A stretch of DNA of 64,000 bases, from contig NZ_RKHX01000001.1 of NCBI RefSeq assembly GCF_003755175.1, positions 1 through 64,000 of the forward strand. Direction: 5' to 3'. Positions 17,673 through 29,157 of the stretch are shown piece by piece. Origin of the DNA: Cellulomonas sp. PhB150 (GTDB taxonomy: Bacteria; Actinomycetota; Actinomycetes; Actinomycetales; Cellulomonadaceae). The position numbers were made by a program, and so were the translations under genes. The stretch's first letter is position 1. Each line of letters begins with the position of its first letter. The notes below the pieces were generated by a model, which saw only the letters and a list, made by a program, of their open reading frames with translations, had not been told where the DNA came from and made no database searches.

Positions 17673-18632
17673 TCAGACGCTCTCGACGGCCCGGGCGGCG
17701 GGCAGGCCCTGCGCGGCGACCGGGCCCCGGGTGCGCGTCGCGAAGACGAACGACGAGACGCCCGCGGTGAGCAGCGCGGCGCCGAGCATGTGGAGGTTGA
17801 CGAGCCAGATCGGCAGCCCCGTGTAGAGCTGCACGTACCCGACGGCTCCCTGCGCGAGCGTCACGACGACCAGCAGGAGGGCCGAGGTCCACAGCCGCCC
17901 GCTCGCGCCGGCCCGGCGCAGCCGGACCACGACCACCGCGAGCACCACGAGGAAGGCCCACACCGACGCCGCGTGCACCTTGGCCATGACCCAGGGGTCG
18001 ACGGCGAACCGGTAGCCGACGTTCTCGTCGCCCGAGTGGGGTCCCGCGCCGGTGACCACCACGCCGAGCGTGAGCACGACGGCGGTCAGCACCACGAGGA
18101 CCCGGACCAGCGTCCGCGTCGTCGGGTCCACGAGCGACGTCGACGGCGCGTCCCCCTCGCGGAACCGGAACATCAGCCAGGTCGACAGCGCGACGAGGGT
18201 CATCGAGATGAGCAGGTGGGTCGCGACGATCGCCGGGTTGAGGTGGAAGAGCACGGTGATCCCGCCGATGACGGCCTGCGCCAGGACCCCCAGCAGCGGG
18301 GTGGCCGCGAGCCAGCGGTAGGAGCGGGGCCGGCTGCGGTCGGTGGCGACGAGCAGGGCCACGAGGACCGCGATCACCAGCAGGACGCCCGTCAGGGTGC
18401 GGTTGCCGAACTCGATCAGGGGGTTGATCGACATCGCGCGGTGGAACTGCGGCGTGAAGCTGCCCGGCTCGCACTCGGGCCACGTCGAGCAGCCGAGGCC
18501 GGAGCCCGTCAGGCGGACGGCGCCGCCGGTGACGATGATGCCGATCTGGGCGATCGTGTTGGCCACCACGACAGGCCAGCCGAGGCGCGGACGCAGCCGG
18601 TCGAGGAGGTCGGACGCAGGGCTCAGGCTCAC
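17673..18632 (-). CDS. ctaA: Heme A synthase CtaA (COX15 family)
   Basis: 319 residues, about eight membrane helices. It converts heme O to heme A for cytochrome aa3 oxidase. The four conserved heme-ligand histidines are visible in FHRAMS, IVATHLLIS, KVHAASVW and NLHMLGAALL. The N-terminal signature GGAVRLTGSGLGCSTWPEC includes the paired cysteines of the Gram-positive type. The GTG start has TAGGCT (18639-18644, minus strand) six bases upstream and no Shine-Dalgarno. Neighbouring ctaA with ABC genes and suf genes is common in actinobacteria. Confidence 0.95.
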   Translation of the reverse strand: MSLSPASDLLDRLRPRLGWPVVVANTIAQIGIIVTGGAVRLTGSGLGCSTWPECEPGSFTPQFHRAMSINPLIEFGNRTLTGVLLVIAVLVALLVATDRSRPRSYRWLAATPLLGVLAQAVIGGITVLFHLNPAIVATHLLISMTLVALSTWLMFRFREGDAPSTSLVDPTTRTLVRVLVVLTAVVLTLGVVVTGAGPHSGDENVGYRFAVDPWVMAKVHAASVWAFLVVLAVVVVRLRRAGASGRLWTSALLLVVVTLAQGAVGYVQLYTGLPIWLVNLHMLGAALLTAGVSSFVFATRTRGPVAAQGLPAARAVESV

Positions 18633-18713
18633 GCGTCCAGCCTACGGTCGGCTCGGGCCGCGCCGGGCACGTCGCGGGGACCGCCGCCAGCGAGGCTCGT
18701 CACACGCCGCGCG

Positions 18714-19478
18714 TCAGTGCCAGCGGAACAGGCGTGCTGCTCCCCACCCGAGCGCCGCGGTCCAGCCGACGAGCACGACGACGGACCACGCGGGCAGCGT
18801 GCCGTGCTGGAGCGCCTGGCGCATCGCCTCGCCGAGGGCGCCGGACGGCAGCAGGAGCGCGAGGTGCTCGAGCGGTCCCGGCAGCCGGTCGGCCGGGACG
18901 ATGACGCCGCCCGCCAGCGCGAGCAGCAGCAGCGCGAGGTTCGCGACCGCCAGGACGGCCTCGGCGCGCAGCGTCCCGGCGACAAGCAGCGCGAGCGACG
19001 TGAACGCCGCCGCCCCGAGCAGCATCGCGACGATCGCGAGGAGCACGCCGACCGCGTCGGGCCGCCACCCGAGCAGCACGGCCGTGAGCCCGATGACGAG
19101 CACCTGCACGGTCCCGACGACGAGGACGCCGGCGATCTTCCCCACGAGCAGCCCGCCGCGGCCCAGCGGGGTCGTGGACAGCAGGCGCAGGACGCCGTTG
19201 CGACGGTCGAACGCGGACGCGATGGCCTGGGACGTGAACGACGAGGTCATCACGGCCAGCGCGAGAACGCCGGGCGTGAAGAAGTCGATCGCGCTCATGC
19301 CGTCGGTGTCGATGTCGAGCACGTCGACCTGCGTGAGACCGATCAGGACCAGCACCGGGACGATGATCGTGACCAGGAGCTGCTCGCCGTTGCGCAGGAT
19401 CGCCCGCGCCTCGAAGTCGGTCTGCGCCAGGACGCGGCGCCAGGACGGGGCGGCGCCCGCGTGGGGGGTCGTCGTCAT
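18714..19478 (-). CDS. ABC-2 type transporter permease
   Basis: 254 residues, about six hydrophobic helices. The N-terminal LAQTDFEARAILRNGEQLLVT and the conserved SAIDFFTPGVLALAVMTSSF, AFDRRNGVLRLLSTTPLGR and GVIVPADRLPGPLEHLALLLP segments match ABC-2 permeases. Homologues stand beside sufR in mycobacteria (Rv1456c-Rv1458c region). The ATG overlaps the stop of its ATPase by ATGA. The transported substrate is unknown. Confidence 0.93.
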   Translation of the reverse strand: MTTTPHAGAAPSWRRVLAQTDFEARAILRNGEQLLVTIIVPVLVLIGLTQVDVLDIDTDGMSAIDFFTPGVLALAVMTSSFTSQAIASAFDRRNGVLRLLSTTPLGRGGLLVGKIAGVLVVGTVQVLVIGLTAVLLGWRPDAVGVLLAIVAMLLGAAAFTSLALLVAGTLRAEAVLAVANLALLLLALAGGVIVPADRLPGPLEHLALLLPSGALGEAMRQALQHGTLPAWSVVVLVGWTAALGWGAARLFRWH

Positions 19479-20389
19479 CGCAGCTGCCGTCCCGTCAGGT
19501 CGAGGAAGACGTCCTCGAGGGTGCGGCGACCCACGGTCAGCCGGGTCGCGAGCACGTCGCGCTCGGCGAGCCACGAGGCCAGGGCCGCGACGGTCGTCGG
19601 GCCGACCGCTCCCACGACGACGTACGAGCCGGGCGACGGCTCGGTGACGACCAGGTCCGGGCCGAGCGCCGCGCCCAGGTCGAGGCCGGGGGAGGCGTCG
19701 AGCCGCAGCGTGTGGTCGTCGCCGTCCGAGACGAGGTCGCGCACGGACCCGTGCGCGATGACGCGGCCCTGGTCGATGACCGCGACGTGGTCGGCCAGGT
19801 CCTCCGCCTCGTCCATGAGGTGCGTGGTCAGGACCACCGCGACGCCCTCGTCGCGCAGCTCGCGCACGAGGTCCCACACGGCGTGCCGCGACTGCGGGTC
19901 CATGCCCGCGCTCGGCTCGTCGAGGAACACGAGCTCGGGGCGCCCGACGATCGCCGCGGCGAGCGCGAGCCGCTGCCGCTGGCCACCGGACAGTCGCCGC
20001 ACGGTCGTCCGGCCGAACGAGCCGAGCCCGAGGCGTTCGGTCAGCTCGCCGAGGTCGCGCGGGTCGGCGTACATCCGCGCGACGTGCGCGAGCATGTCCT
20101 GCGCGCGGATGCCGGTGGGCAGGCCGCCGTCCTGCAGCATCACCCCGACGCGCGGCCGCAGCTCGGCGGCGTCGGTCAGCGGGTCGCGGCCCAGGACGCG
20201 CACGGAGCCCTCGTCGGCCTGGCGCAGCCCTTCGCAGCACTCGATCGTGGTCGTCTTGCCGGCGCCGTTCGGGCCGAGCACGGCGGTCACCTGACCGGGG
20301 TGGGCGACCAGGTCCAGCCCGTCGACGACCGCTCGGCCGCCGTAACGCTTGACGAGACCACGGATCTCGAGCGCGGGGGAGTCGGGCAC
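19475..20389 (-). CDS. ABC transporter ATP-binding protein
   Basis: 304 residues from the GTG at 20389. Walker [11 protein letters not shown] near 39-48, signature [17 protein letters not shown] near 138-154, Walker [15 protein letters not shown] and H-loop [16 protein letters not shown]. The open frame extends 19 codons further, but TAGACT (20403-20398, minus strand) lies eight bases before the chosen GTG, so the upstream codons would not be transcribed from it. It is divergent from sufR across a 191-base regulatory region and pairs with the permease at 18714-19478. Confidence 0.92.
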   Translation of the reverse strand: MPDSPALEIRGLVKRYGGRAVVDGLDLVAHPGQVTAVLGPNGAGKTTTIECCEGLRQADEGSVRVLGRDPLTDAAELRPRVGVMLQDGGLPTGIRAQDMLAHVARMYADPRDLGELTERLGLGSFGRTTVRRLSGGQRQRLALAAAIVGRPELVFLDEPSAGMDPQSRHAVWDLVRELRDEGVAVVLTTHLMDEAEDLADHVAVIDQGRVIAHGSVRDLVSDGDDHTLRLDASPGLDLGAALGPDLVVTEPSPGSYVVVGAVGPTTVAALASWLAERDVLATRLTVGRRTLEDVFLDLTGRQLR

Positions 20390-20478
20390 GAGAGGTGAGT
20401 CTAGGTGTGCGGGGTGCCCCGGCACGCCCGGGATCAGCGCCCGCACGCGTTGTGACGTCCGCCACGACCACCCGCGCG

Positions 20479-20536
20479 AAGGTTCACCTTGCTTGCGGGG
20501 AGTGAATTCGGCAACAAGGATGTTGCCAATATTGCG
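20479..20536 (+). promoter_or_regulatory. suf operon control region with SufR-type operator
   Basis: A perfect 7-bp-arm palindrome GGCAACA-N4-TGTTGCC lies at 20510-20527. It contains CAAC-N6-GTTG (20512-20525), the form reported, as I recall, for Streptomyces SufR. A second, smaller inverted repeat AAGGT-TC-ACCTT lies at 20479-20490. A possible -10 is TATTGC (20530-20535) with TTCGGC 17 bases upstream, which would place the palindrome in the -35/-10 spacer, ideal for repression. The promoter call is weak and the operator call is good. Confidence 0.75.
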
Positions 20537-20580
20537 ACCTCCCCCAGGACGCGATCACCGACGGCCCCCAGGAGGTGGAC

Positions 20581-21330
20581 ATGAGCGTGACATCGCCCGC
20601 TGCCGTCCGCCACGAGGCGGCCGACCCCGACGCCGGGACGCGCCAGCGCGTGCTGCAGCTCATCGCGTCGTCCGGCCCGGTGGCCGCACCCGAGATCGCC
20701 GCGAGCCTGGACCTGACGCCCGCGGCGATCCGCCGTCACCTCGGCGTCCTCGAGCACACCCAGCAGATCGCCGTGCACGAGTCCGTGGGTGTCGGACCCG
20801 CTCGCCGTGGCAGGCCCGCGCGCCGCTACGTCGCCACCAACCAGGGCCAGGCCGCCCTCACGCACACCTACTCCGAGCTGGCCGCCGACGCGCTGCGGTT
20901 CCTCGCCGCGACCGGTGGGCCCGACGCGGTCGCCGGCTTCGCCGAGCACCGTGTCCGCGAGCTCGAGGAGCGGCTCAGCGCGCCCCTGGCCGCTGCCGCC
21001 ACGACGACCGAGCGCGTGCAGGCGCTCGCCGACGCGCTGTCGAGCGACGGGTACGCGGCCTCGGCCCGGCCCGCGCCCGGCGGCCACGCGATCCAGCTCT
21101 GCCAGGGCCACTGCCCCGTGCAGGACGTCGCCCACGAGTTCCCGCAGCTGTGCGAGGCCGAGGCCAAGGCGTTCTCGCGCCTGCTCGGCGTGCACGTGCA
21201 GCGGCTCGCCACGCTGGCCTCGGGAGGCCACGTGTGCACCACGAACATCCCCGTGATCCCCCCGAGTACCCCCGAACAGTCCCTGAACACCGCAGGCCCC
21301 GTGCTCGCCCCGGAAGGAACGATCGCATGA
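20581..21330 (+). CDS. sufR: Iron-sulfur-sensing transcriptional repressor SufR
   Basis: 249 residues. An N-terminal winged helix-turn-helix (about 20-75, [23 protein letters not shown]) is followed by a sensor domain. Four cysteines (C174, C178, C191, C219) in LCQGHC, QLCEAE and HVCTTN are the likely Fe-S ligands. The start is the ATG 5 bases after a perfect AGGAGG (20570-20575); the GTG at 20575 overlaps that site and is rejected. It is the first gene of the suf operon and overlaps sufB by ATGA. Holo-SufR would repress through the palindrome at 20510-20527. Confidence 0.95.
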   Translation: MSVTSPAAVRHEAADPDAGTRQRVLQLIASSGPVAAPEIAASLDLTPAAIRRHLGVLEHTQQIAVHESVGVGPARRGRPARRYVATNQGQAALTHTYSELAADALRFLAATGGPDAVAGFAEHRVRELEERLSAPLAAAATTTERVQALADALSSDGYAASARPAPGGHAIQLCQGHCPVQDVAHEFPQLCEAEAKAFSRLLGVHVQRLATLASGGHVCTTNIPVIPPSTPEQSLNTAGPVLAPEGTIA

Positions 21331-22766
21331 GCGCACCGACGCAGGACCCGGCACAGCCGATGACGCAGGACGAGGCCATCGCCTCGATCGGCAGCTACAA
21401 CTACGGCTGGCACGACGCCGACGCCGCCGGAGAGGTCGCCACGCGCGGCCTGTCCGAGGCCAAGGTGCGCGAGATCTCCGCGCTCAAGAACGAGCCCGAG
21501 TGGATGCTCAAGACGCGCCTGAAGTCGTTGCGCCTGTTCGAGAAGAAGCCCATGCCCTGGTGGGGCTCCGACCTGTCGGGCATCGACTTCGACAACATCA
21601 AGTACTTCGTGCGGTCCACGGAGAAGCAGGCCACCAGCTGGGAGGACCTGCCCGAGGACATCAAGAGCACGTACGACCGCCTGGGCATCCCCGAGGCGGA
21701 GAAGCAGCGTCTCGTCGCCGGCGTCGCCGCGCAGTACGAGTCCGAGGTCGTCTACCACCAGATCCAGGAGTCGCTCGAGGAGCAGGGCGTGATCTTCCTC
21801 GACACGGACACCGCCCTGCGGGAGCACCCGGAAATCTTCGAGCAGTACTTCGGCTCGGTCATCCCCCCGGGGGACAACAAGTTCGCGTCGCTCAACACGG
21901 CCGTCTGGTCGGGCGGCTCGTTCGTCTACGTGCCGCCGGGCGTGCACGTCGAGATCCCGCTGCAGGCCTACTTCCGGATCAACACGGAGAACATGGGCCA
22001 GTTCGAGCGGACGCTGATCATCGCCGACGAGGGCTCCTACGTGCACTACGTCGAGGGCTGCACCGCGCCGGTGTACTCGAGCGACTCACTGCACAGCGCC
22101 GTCGTCGAGATCATCGTCAAGAAGAACGCGCGCGTCCGGTACACGACCATCCAGAACTGGTCGAACAACGTCTACAACCTCGTGACCAAGCGGGCGACCG
22201 CGGCCGAGGGTGCCACCATGGAGTGGGTCGACGGCAACATCGGCTCGAAGGTCACCATGAAGTACCCGGCGATCTACCTCATGGGCGAGCACGCGCGCGG
22301 CGAGACGCTGTCGATCGCGTTCGCGGGCGAGGGCCAGCACCAGGACGCCGGCGCCAAGATGGTGCACGCCGCGCCCCACACGTCGTCGTCGATCGTGTCC
22401 AAGTCCGTCGCCCGCGGCGGCGGTCGCACGTCCTACCGCGGTCTGGTGCAGGTGCTCGAGGGCGCCCACCACTCCGCGTCGAACGTGCTCTGCGACGCGC
22501 TCCTGGTCGACCAGATCTCCCGCTCCGACACCTACCCGTACGTCGACGTCCGCGAGGACGACGTGTCGATGGGCCACGAGGCCACGGTGTCCCGCGTGAG
22601 CGAGGACCAGCTGTTCTACCTGATGTCCCGAGGCATGGCCGAGACCGAGGCCATGGCGATGATCGTGCGTGGGTTCGTCGAGCCCATCGCGCGTGAGCTG
22701 CCCATGGAGTACGCGCTCGAGCTGAACCGCCTCATCGAGCTGCAGATGGAAGGTTCCGTCGGCTGA
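21327..22766 (+). CDS. sufB: Fe-S cluster assembly scaffold SufB
   Basis: 479 residues, the normal size. SufB is the scaffold subunit of the SufBC2D complex on which nascent clusters form. Family sequences include [11 protein letters not shown] near the N-terminus, [28 protein letters not shown] sequence and [20 protein letters not shown], and the C-terminal [23 protein letters not shown]. There is no intein, unlike some mycobacterial SufB proteins. The start overlaps sufR by ATGA and the end overlaps sufD by TGATG. Confidence 0.97.
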   Translation: MSAPTQDPAQPMTQDEAIASIGSYNYGWHDADAAGEVATRGLSEAKVREISALKNEPEWMLKTRLKSLRLFEKKPMPWWGSDLSGIDFDNIKYFVRSTEKQATSWEDLPEDIKSTYDRLGIPEAEKQRLVAGVAAQYESEVVYHQIQESLEEQGVIFLDTDTALREHPEIFEQYFGSVIPPGDNKFASLNTAVWSGGSFVYVPPGVHVEIPLQAYFRINTENMGQFERTLIIADEGSYVHYVEGCTAPVYSSDSLHSAVVEIIVKKNARVRYTTIQNWSNNVYNLVTKRATAAEGATMEWVDGNIGSKVTMKYPAIYLMGEHARGETLSIAFAGEGQHQDAGAKMVHAAPHTSSSIVSKSVARGGGRTSYRGLVQVLEGAHHSASNVLCDALLVDQISRSDTYPYVDVREDDVSMGHEATVSRVSEDQLFYLMSRGMAETEAMAMIVRGFVEPIARELPMEYALELNRLIELQMEGSVG

Positions 22767-24061
22767 TGACGACCACTACTGATCTCCTGTCCACGGACCA
22801 CTCGCGGGCCACCGCCGACGGGACCCACACCCACGGCGTCGGCGGCACGCCGGAGTCCTCGCGCGCCTCGCGGCCGACGAGCTTCGACGTGTCCAGCTTC
22901 CCCGTGCCCACCGGACGCGAGGAGGAGTGGCGCTTCTCGCCGATCAACCGCCTCGCGCCGCTGTTCGCCGCGGACACCGACGGCATCCTGGCCGGCCACG
23001 GCGTGCTCACGACGGTCGTCGAGAGCCCCGAGGTCACGGTCGAGATCGTCGACCGCGGCGACGAGCGCCTGGGCCTGGCCGGGAAGCCGGGTGACCGGAC
23101 CGCCGCAACCGCGTGGGCCTCGTTCCCGCGTGCCACGGTCGTCACGATCCCGCGGGAAGCCGTGGCCTCCAAGGTCACCTCGATCCGCATCGAGGGTGTC
23201 GAGGGAGCGGGCGTGCACGACGCGCCGCTCGAGCCGTCCGCCTCGCACCTCGTGGTCCGCGCCGAGCCGCTCTCGCAGGCCGTCGTCGTCATCGACCACG
23301 TCGGGCACGCCGCGCTCACCGAGACCGTCGAGATCGTGGCGGAGGAGGGCTCGCACCTCACCGTCGTGACGGTGCACGACTGGGCCGCCGGCTCGGTGCA
23401 CGCCTCCTCGCACCGCCTGCGCGTGGGCCGCGACGCGACCGTCAAGCACATCGCCGTGACGCTCGGCGGCGACGTCGTGCGCATCACGCCCGACGCCGAG
23501 TTCGTCGGCGAGGGCGCCTCGGTGCAGATGCTCGGCCTCTACTTCGCCGACGCCGGCCAGCACCAGGAGCAGCGCCTCTTCGTCGACCACGCCGTCCCGA
23601 ACTGCATCAGCCGCGTCACCTACAAGGGCGCGCTGCAGGGCAAGGGCGCGCACACGGTCTGGGTGGGCGACGTGCTCATCCGCGCCGCCGCCGAGGGCAC
23701 GGACACCTACGAGCTCAACCGCAACCTCGTCCTGACGGACGGCGCGCGGGCCGACTCGGTGCCCAACCTCGAGATCGAGACCGGCCTCATCGAGGGCGCG
23801 GGCCACGCGTCCGCGACCGGTCGATTCGACGACGAGCAGCTCTTCTACCTGCGCGCGCGCGGCATCCCCGAGCCCGACGCGCGTCGCCTCGTGGTGCGCG
23901 GCTTCTTCGCGGAGCTGCTGCACGAGATCGGCGTGCCCGAGGTCGAGGAGCGTCTCATCGCCGCGATCGAGGCCGAGCTCGAGGCGTCGATGGTGGCCCT
24001 GGACAGCACCACGGCCGAGGGCGCTGCTGCGGCGGGCGCGGCGGTGCTGGAGGACGCATGA
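22766..24061 (+). CDS. sufD: Fe-S cluster assembly protein SufD
   Basis: 431 residues. A SufB paralogue that completes the SufBC2D complex and is needed for iron entry. The beta-helix region and the C-terminal ATGRFDDEQLFYLRARGIPEPDARRLVV-type sequence (HASATGRFDDEQLFYL) are characteristic, as is NRLAPLF near the N-terminus. It overlaps sufB (TGATG) and the Rieske gene (ATGA). Confidence 0.96.
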   Translation: MTTTTDLLSTDHSRATADGTHTHGVGGTPESSRASRPTSFDVSSFPVPTGREEEWRFSPINRLAPLFAADTDGILAGHGVLTTVVESPEVTVEIVDRGDERLGLAGKPGDRTAATAWASFPRATVVTIPREAVASKVTSIRIEGVEGAGVHDAPLEPSASHLVVRAEPLSQAVVVIDHVGHAALTETVEIVAEEGSHLTVVTVHDWAAGSVHASSHRLRVGRDATVKHIAVTLGGDVVRITPDAEFVGEGASVQMLGLYFADAGQHQEQRLFVDHAVPNCISRVTYKGALQGKGAHTVWVGDVLIRAAAEGTDTYELNRNLVLTDGARADSVPNLEIETGLIEGAGHASATGRFDDEQLFYLRARGIPEPDARRLVVRGFFAELLHEIGVPEVEERLIAAIEAELEASMVALDSTTAEGAAAAGAAVLEDA

Positions 24062-24390
24062 CCGCTCAGCTCGCCTGCTACGCCTCGGACGTGCCCACCG
24101 GCGGCACGCTGAGGGTCGAGCTCGAGGCCGAGTCCGGCACCGTCGAGGTCGCGCTGGTGCGCGACGACGACGGTGAGCTGCACGCCATCAGTGACATCTG
24201 CTCGCACGGCGCCGTCTCCCTCTCGGACGGCGAGGTGGAGGGCTGCACGGTCGAGTGCTGGCTGCACGGGTCGAGCTTCGACCTGCGCACCGGCAAGCCG
24301 CTGAGCCCGCCCGCCATGACCCCCGTGCCCGTCTACCCCGTGACCGTCGACGGCGAGCGTGTGCTCGTCGACGTCGACGCCCCCTTGTGA
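24058..24390 (+). CDS. Rieske-type [2Fe-2S] ferredoxin of the suf operon
   Basis: 110 residues. A Rieske fold with C48 and H50 (ICSHGAVSL) and C67 and H70 (ECWLHGSSF) as cluster ligands. It resembles the ferredoxin subunit of non-heme iron dioxygenases, but no oxygenase is nearby. Its place between sufD and sufC is typical in actinobacteria. It may supply electrons for cluster assembly or persulfide reduction, which is an inference from position. It is coupled to sufD through ATGA; sufC begins 15 bases later with its own GGAGAA. Confidence 0.92.
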   Translation: MTAQLACYASDVPTGGTLRVELEAESGTVEVALVRDDDGELHAISDICSHGAVSLSDGEVEGCTVECWLHGSSFDLRTGKPLSPPAMTPVPVYPVTVDGERVLVDVDAPL

Positions 24391-24404
24391 GCTAGGAGAA
24401 CCGC

Positions 24405-27052
<2,648 letters not shown>

Positions 27053-27056
<4 letters not shown>

Positions 27057-27364
27057 CCACCACAGTTGCCGACGTCGAAGAGGCCATGCGCGACGTCATC
27101 GACCCGGAGCTCGGCATCAACGTCGTCGACCTGGGTCTCGTCTACGGCATCGTGCTCGACCAGACGAACACCGCCGTCATCGACATGACGCTCACGTCCG
27201 CGGCGTGCCCGCTGACCGACGTCATCGAGGACCAGTCCGCGCAGGCCCTCGACGGCCTGGTCGACGGGTTCCGCATCAACTGGGTCTGGATGCCGCCGTG
27301 GGGTCCCGAGAAGATCACCACGGACGGCAAGGAGCAGATGCGGGCCCTCGGCTTCAACATCTGA
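27053..27364 (+). CDS. sufT: SufT / MIP18-family metal-sulfur cluster assembly factor
   Basis: 103 residues, a stand-alone DUF59 domain. It has the family core VIDPELGINVVDLGLVYGI and the reactive cysteine in TSAACPLTDV. Members help mature Fe-S proteins. The C-terminal half has WVWMPPWGPEKIT, typical of the actinobacterial group. It is the last gene of the suf operon and is followed 13 bases later by a terminator. Confidence 0.94.
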
Positions 27365-27377
27365 GCCCCCCGACCTC

Positions 27378-27408
27378 GAGCCCTCGTCGACGCGATCGAC
27401 GGGGGCTC
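27378..27408 (+). terminator. Terminator of the suf operon
   Basis: A 13-bp stem with one G-T wobble (27378-27390 with 27396-27408) encloses a 5-base loop (27391-27395). It is followed by TCGTCGTTC rather than a clean T-run. Confidence 0.8.
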
Positions 27409-27461
27409 TCGTCGTTCACCGCAGGCCTGCACGGTGGGAGGCACCGCACTACTGTCGACGG

Positions 27462-27884
27462 ATGCATCTGCGGGTGGCCGCCTACGCGGTCGTGATCGAC
27501 TCCGAACGGATCCTGCTCTCCCGGCTGCGCGAGACTCGCGCCCGCTGGACGCTGCCCGGGGGCGGGATCGACCCCGGCGAGCACCCGGCCGACGCCGCAG
27601 TGCGCGAGGTGCGCGAGGAGACGGGGTACGACGTCGAGCTCGACGAGCTGCTCGGCATCGACTCGATCGTCATCGCCGGGCCCGACCTCGACGAGCCAGC
27701 CGACGACGACCTGCAAGGGCTGCGGATCGTCTACCGCGCGCACGTCGTCGGGGGCACCCTGCAGGACGAGGCCGACGGCAGCACCGACGCCGCGGCGTGG
27801 ATCGACCTGGCGGACCTGCCCACGACGGCCACCGTCGAGCTCGTCGACGCGGCGCTCGCAATGCTGGTGGTTCCCCGCGCGTGA
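27462..27884 (+). CDS. NUDIX hydrolase
   Basis: 140 residues. A complete NUDIX box (GGGIDPGEHPADAA, then REVREETGYDV) lies near 35-57. This is the general MutT-like form, so the substrate (oxidised or modified nucleoside diphosphate compound) cannot be told. No Shine-Dalgarno is seen; TACTGT (27450-27455) lies six bases before the ATG, which suggests a leaderless transcript. The stop overlaps the LigD-type gene by GTGA, so the two products are probably made together. Confidence 0.93.
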   Translation: MHLRVAAYAVVIDSERILLSRLRETRARWTLPGGGIDPGEHPADAAVREVREETGYDVELDELLGIDSIVIAGPDLDEPADDDLQGLRIVYRAHVVGGTLQDEADGSTDAAAWIDLADLPTTATVELVDAALAMLVVPRA

Positions 27885-28231
27885 CAGCCCGCCCGTCTTT
27901 CGTCCTGCACGACCACCGCGTGCCGCGGCCGCACTTCGACCTGCGGCTGGAGGAGGGCGGCGTGCTCCGGTCGTGGGCCGTGCCCCGGGGGCTGCCGACA
28001 CGTCCCGGGCAGCCGCGGCTGGCGATCGCCGTACCCGACCACGACCTGGACCACCTCACGTACACGGACGACACCAAGCTCATCGCGGACCACGGGTGGT
28101 GGGAGCTGGTCGATCGTGACGACCGCCGGACCGTCTTCGTGCTGCACGGACTCCGCGGCGCGATCCGCTACGCGTTGATCACCACCGACGACGGGCTCCT
28201 GCTGAGCCGCACCAAGGAGCAGCCGCACTGA
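27881..28231 (+). CDS. Stand-alone LigD-type DNA 3'-phosphoesterase domain
   Basis: 116 residues. It matches the phosphoesterase module of bacterial NHEJ ligase LigD, which trims 3'-phosphate and 3'-ribonucleotide ends. The active-site pattern H12-x5-H18-x-D20-x-R22 (LHDHRVPRPHFDLRLE) is intact. The later H-x3-Y pair of Pseudomonas LigD corresponds to H54 and H58 here (PDHDLDHLTY), so the Tyr is replaced by His. There is no ligase or polymerase domain and no Ku gene in the window. The GTG start overlaps the NUDIX stop (GTGA). It may clean DNA or nucleotide ends together with the NUDIX enzyme; that is inference. Confidence 0.85.
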   Translation: MTARPSFVLHDHRVPRPHFDLRLEEGGVLRSWAVPRGLPTRPGQPRLAIAVPDHDLDHLTYTDDTKLIADHGWWELVDRDDRRTVFVLHGLRGAIRYALITTDDGLLLSRTKEQPH

Positions 28232-28240
28232 CCCGCCGCG

Positions 28241-29113
28241 TCAGAGCGAGTCGGCCGCGAACGTGTCGCAGGCCTCGAGCGTGCCCTTCTCGTAGCCGCG
28301 CGTGAACCAGCGCTGACGCTCCTCGCTGGACCCGTGGGTCCAGGTGTCCGGGTTCACCGAGCCGCCCGACTGCTCCTGGATGTGGTCGTCGCCCACGGCC
28401 GCGGCCGTACCGAGCGCGTTCTGGAGCTGCTCGGCGGTGATCGGGGCCAGGTACGGCTCCTTCGTCTCGGGGTTGATCGTGGACGCGGCGTCGCCGGCCC
28501 ACATGCCCGCGTAGCAGTCGGCCTGCAGCTCGACGCGGACCGAGTCCGACTCGGCTCCCGTGCCGCCGCGGTCGGCCTGGTCCATCACCCCGGTGATGTT
28601 CTGGATGTGGTGGCCGTACTCGTGCGCGGTGACGTACTCCTCGGCCAGAGGGCCGTCCTCGCCGCCGAACTGGCTCTCGAGCTCGTCGTAGAAGCTCACG
28701 TCGAGGTAGATCGTGGCGTCCGGCGGGCAGTAGAACGGGCCGCTCGCACTGGTCGCGTCGCCGCAGCCCGTGGAGACCGCCTGGGTGAACGACTGGATGT
28801 CGGGCTGGCTGAACTCGACACCGGCCGCGGTGAGGGTGGTGTCCCAGTACGTGTCGAGCGCGTACGCCGTGGCGGCGAGGCGGCACTGGCGGTCGGTGTT
28901 GGCCTGCTCGACGGAGCAGCTGCCCAGCGTGCCCGTGCTCGCCTCGGGGGCGGCGCTGCCGTCGGTCCCGCCGCCCAGGTCGACGCCGGTGAACAGGTAC
29001 ACGAGCACGACGATGAGCCCGACGGCACCTCCGCCGCCCGCGACGACCTTCCCGCGCCCGCCACCGGTCTTCACGCGGCCGCCGCCGAAGCTGCCGTCTC
29101 CCTGGAATGTCAC
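28241..29113 (-). CDS. Membrane-anchored neutral zinc metallopeptidase (YpfJ family)
   Basis: 290 residues. After a Gly-rich N-terminus, one membrane helix lies near 30-45 (AVGLIVVLVYLFTGV), so the catalytic domain is probably outside. The zinc motif HEYGH is at 164-168 with an extra His, and the third ligand is probably the Glu in RVELQADCYAG, about 35 residues later. This is the PF04228 type, whose biological substrates are unknown. The GTG start has TACCGT (29125-29120, minus strand) six bases upstream and no Shine-Dalgarno. It converges with the phosphoesterase gene with nine bases between stops. Confidence 0.9.
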   Translation of the reverse strand: MTFQGDGSFGGGRVKTGGGRGKVVAGGGGAVGLIVVLVYLFTGVDLGGGTDGSAAPEASTGTLGSCSVEQANTDRQCRLAATAYALDTYWDTTLTAAGVEFSQPDIQSFTQAVSTGCGDATSASGPFYCPPDATIYLDVSFYDELESQFGGEDGPLAEEYVTAHEYGHHIQNITGVMDQADRGGTGAESDSVRVELQADCYAGMWAGDAASTINPETKEPYLAPITAEQLQNALGTAAAVGDDHIQEQSGGSVNPDTWTHGSSEERQRWFTRGYEKGTLEACDTFAADSL

Positions 29114-29157
29114 GGGCCGACGGTAGTGGCAGCCGCGGCAGCCCGCTCGGTGGAGGC

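Noticed and set aside
20575..20577. GTG at 20575 as the sufR start
   Set aside because: It overlaps the AGGAGG that serves the ATG at 20581.
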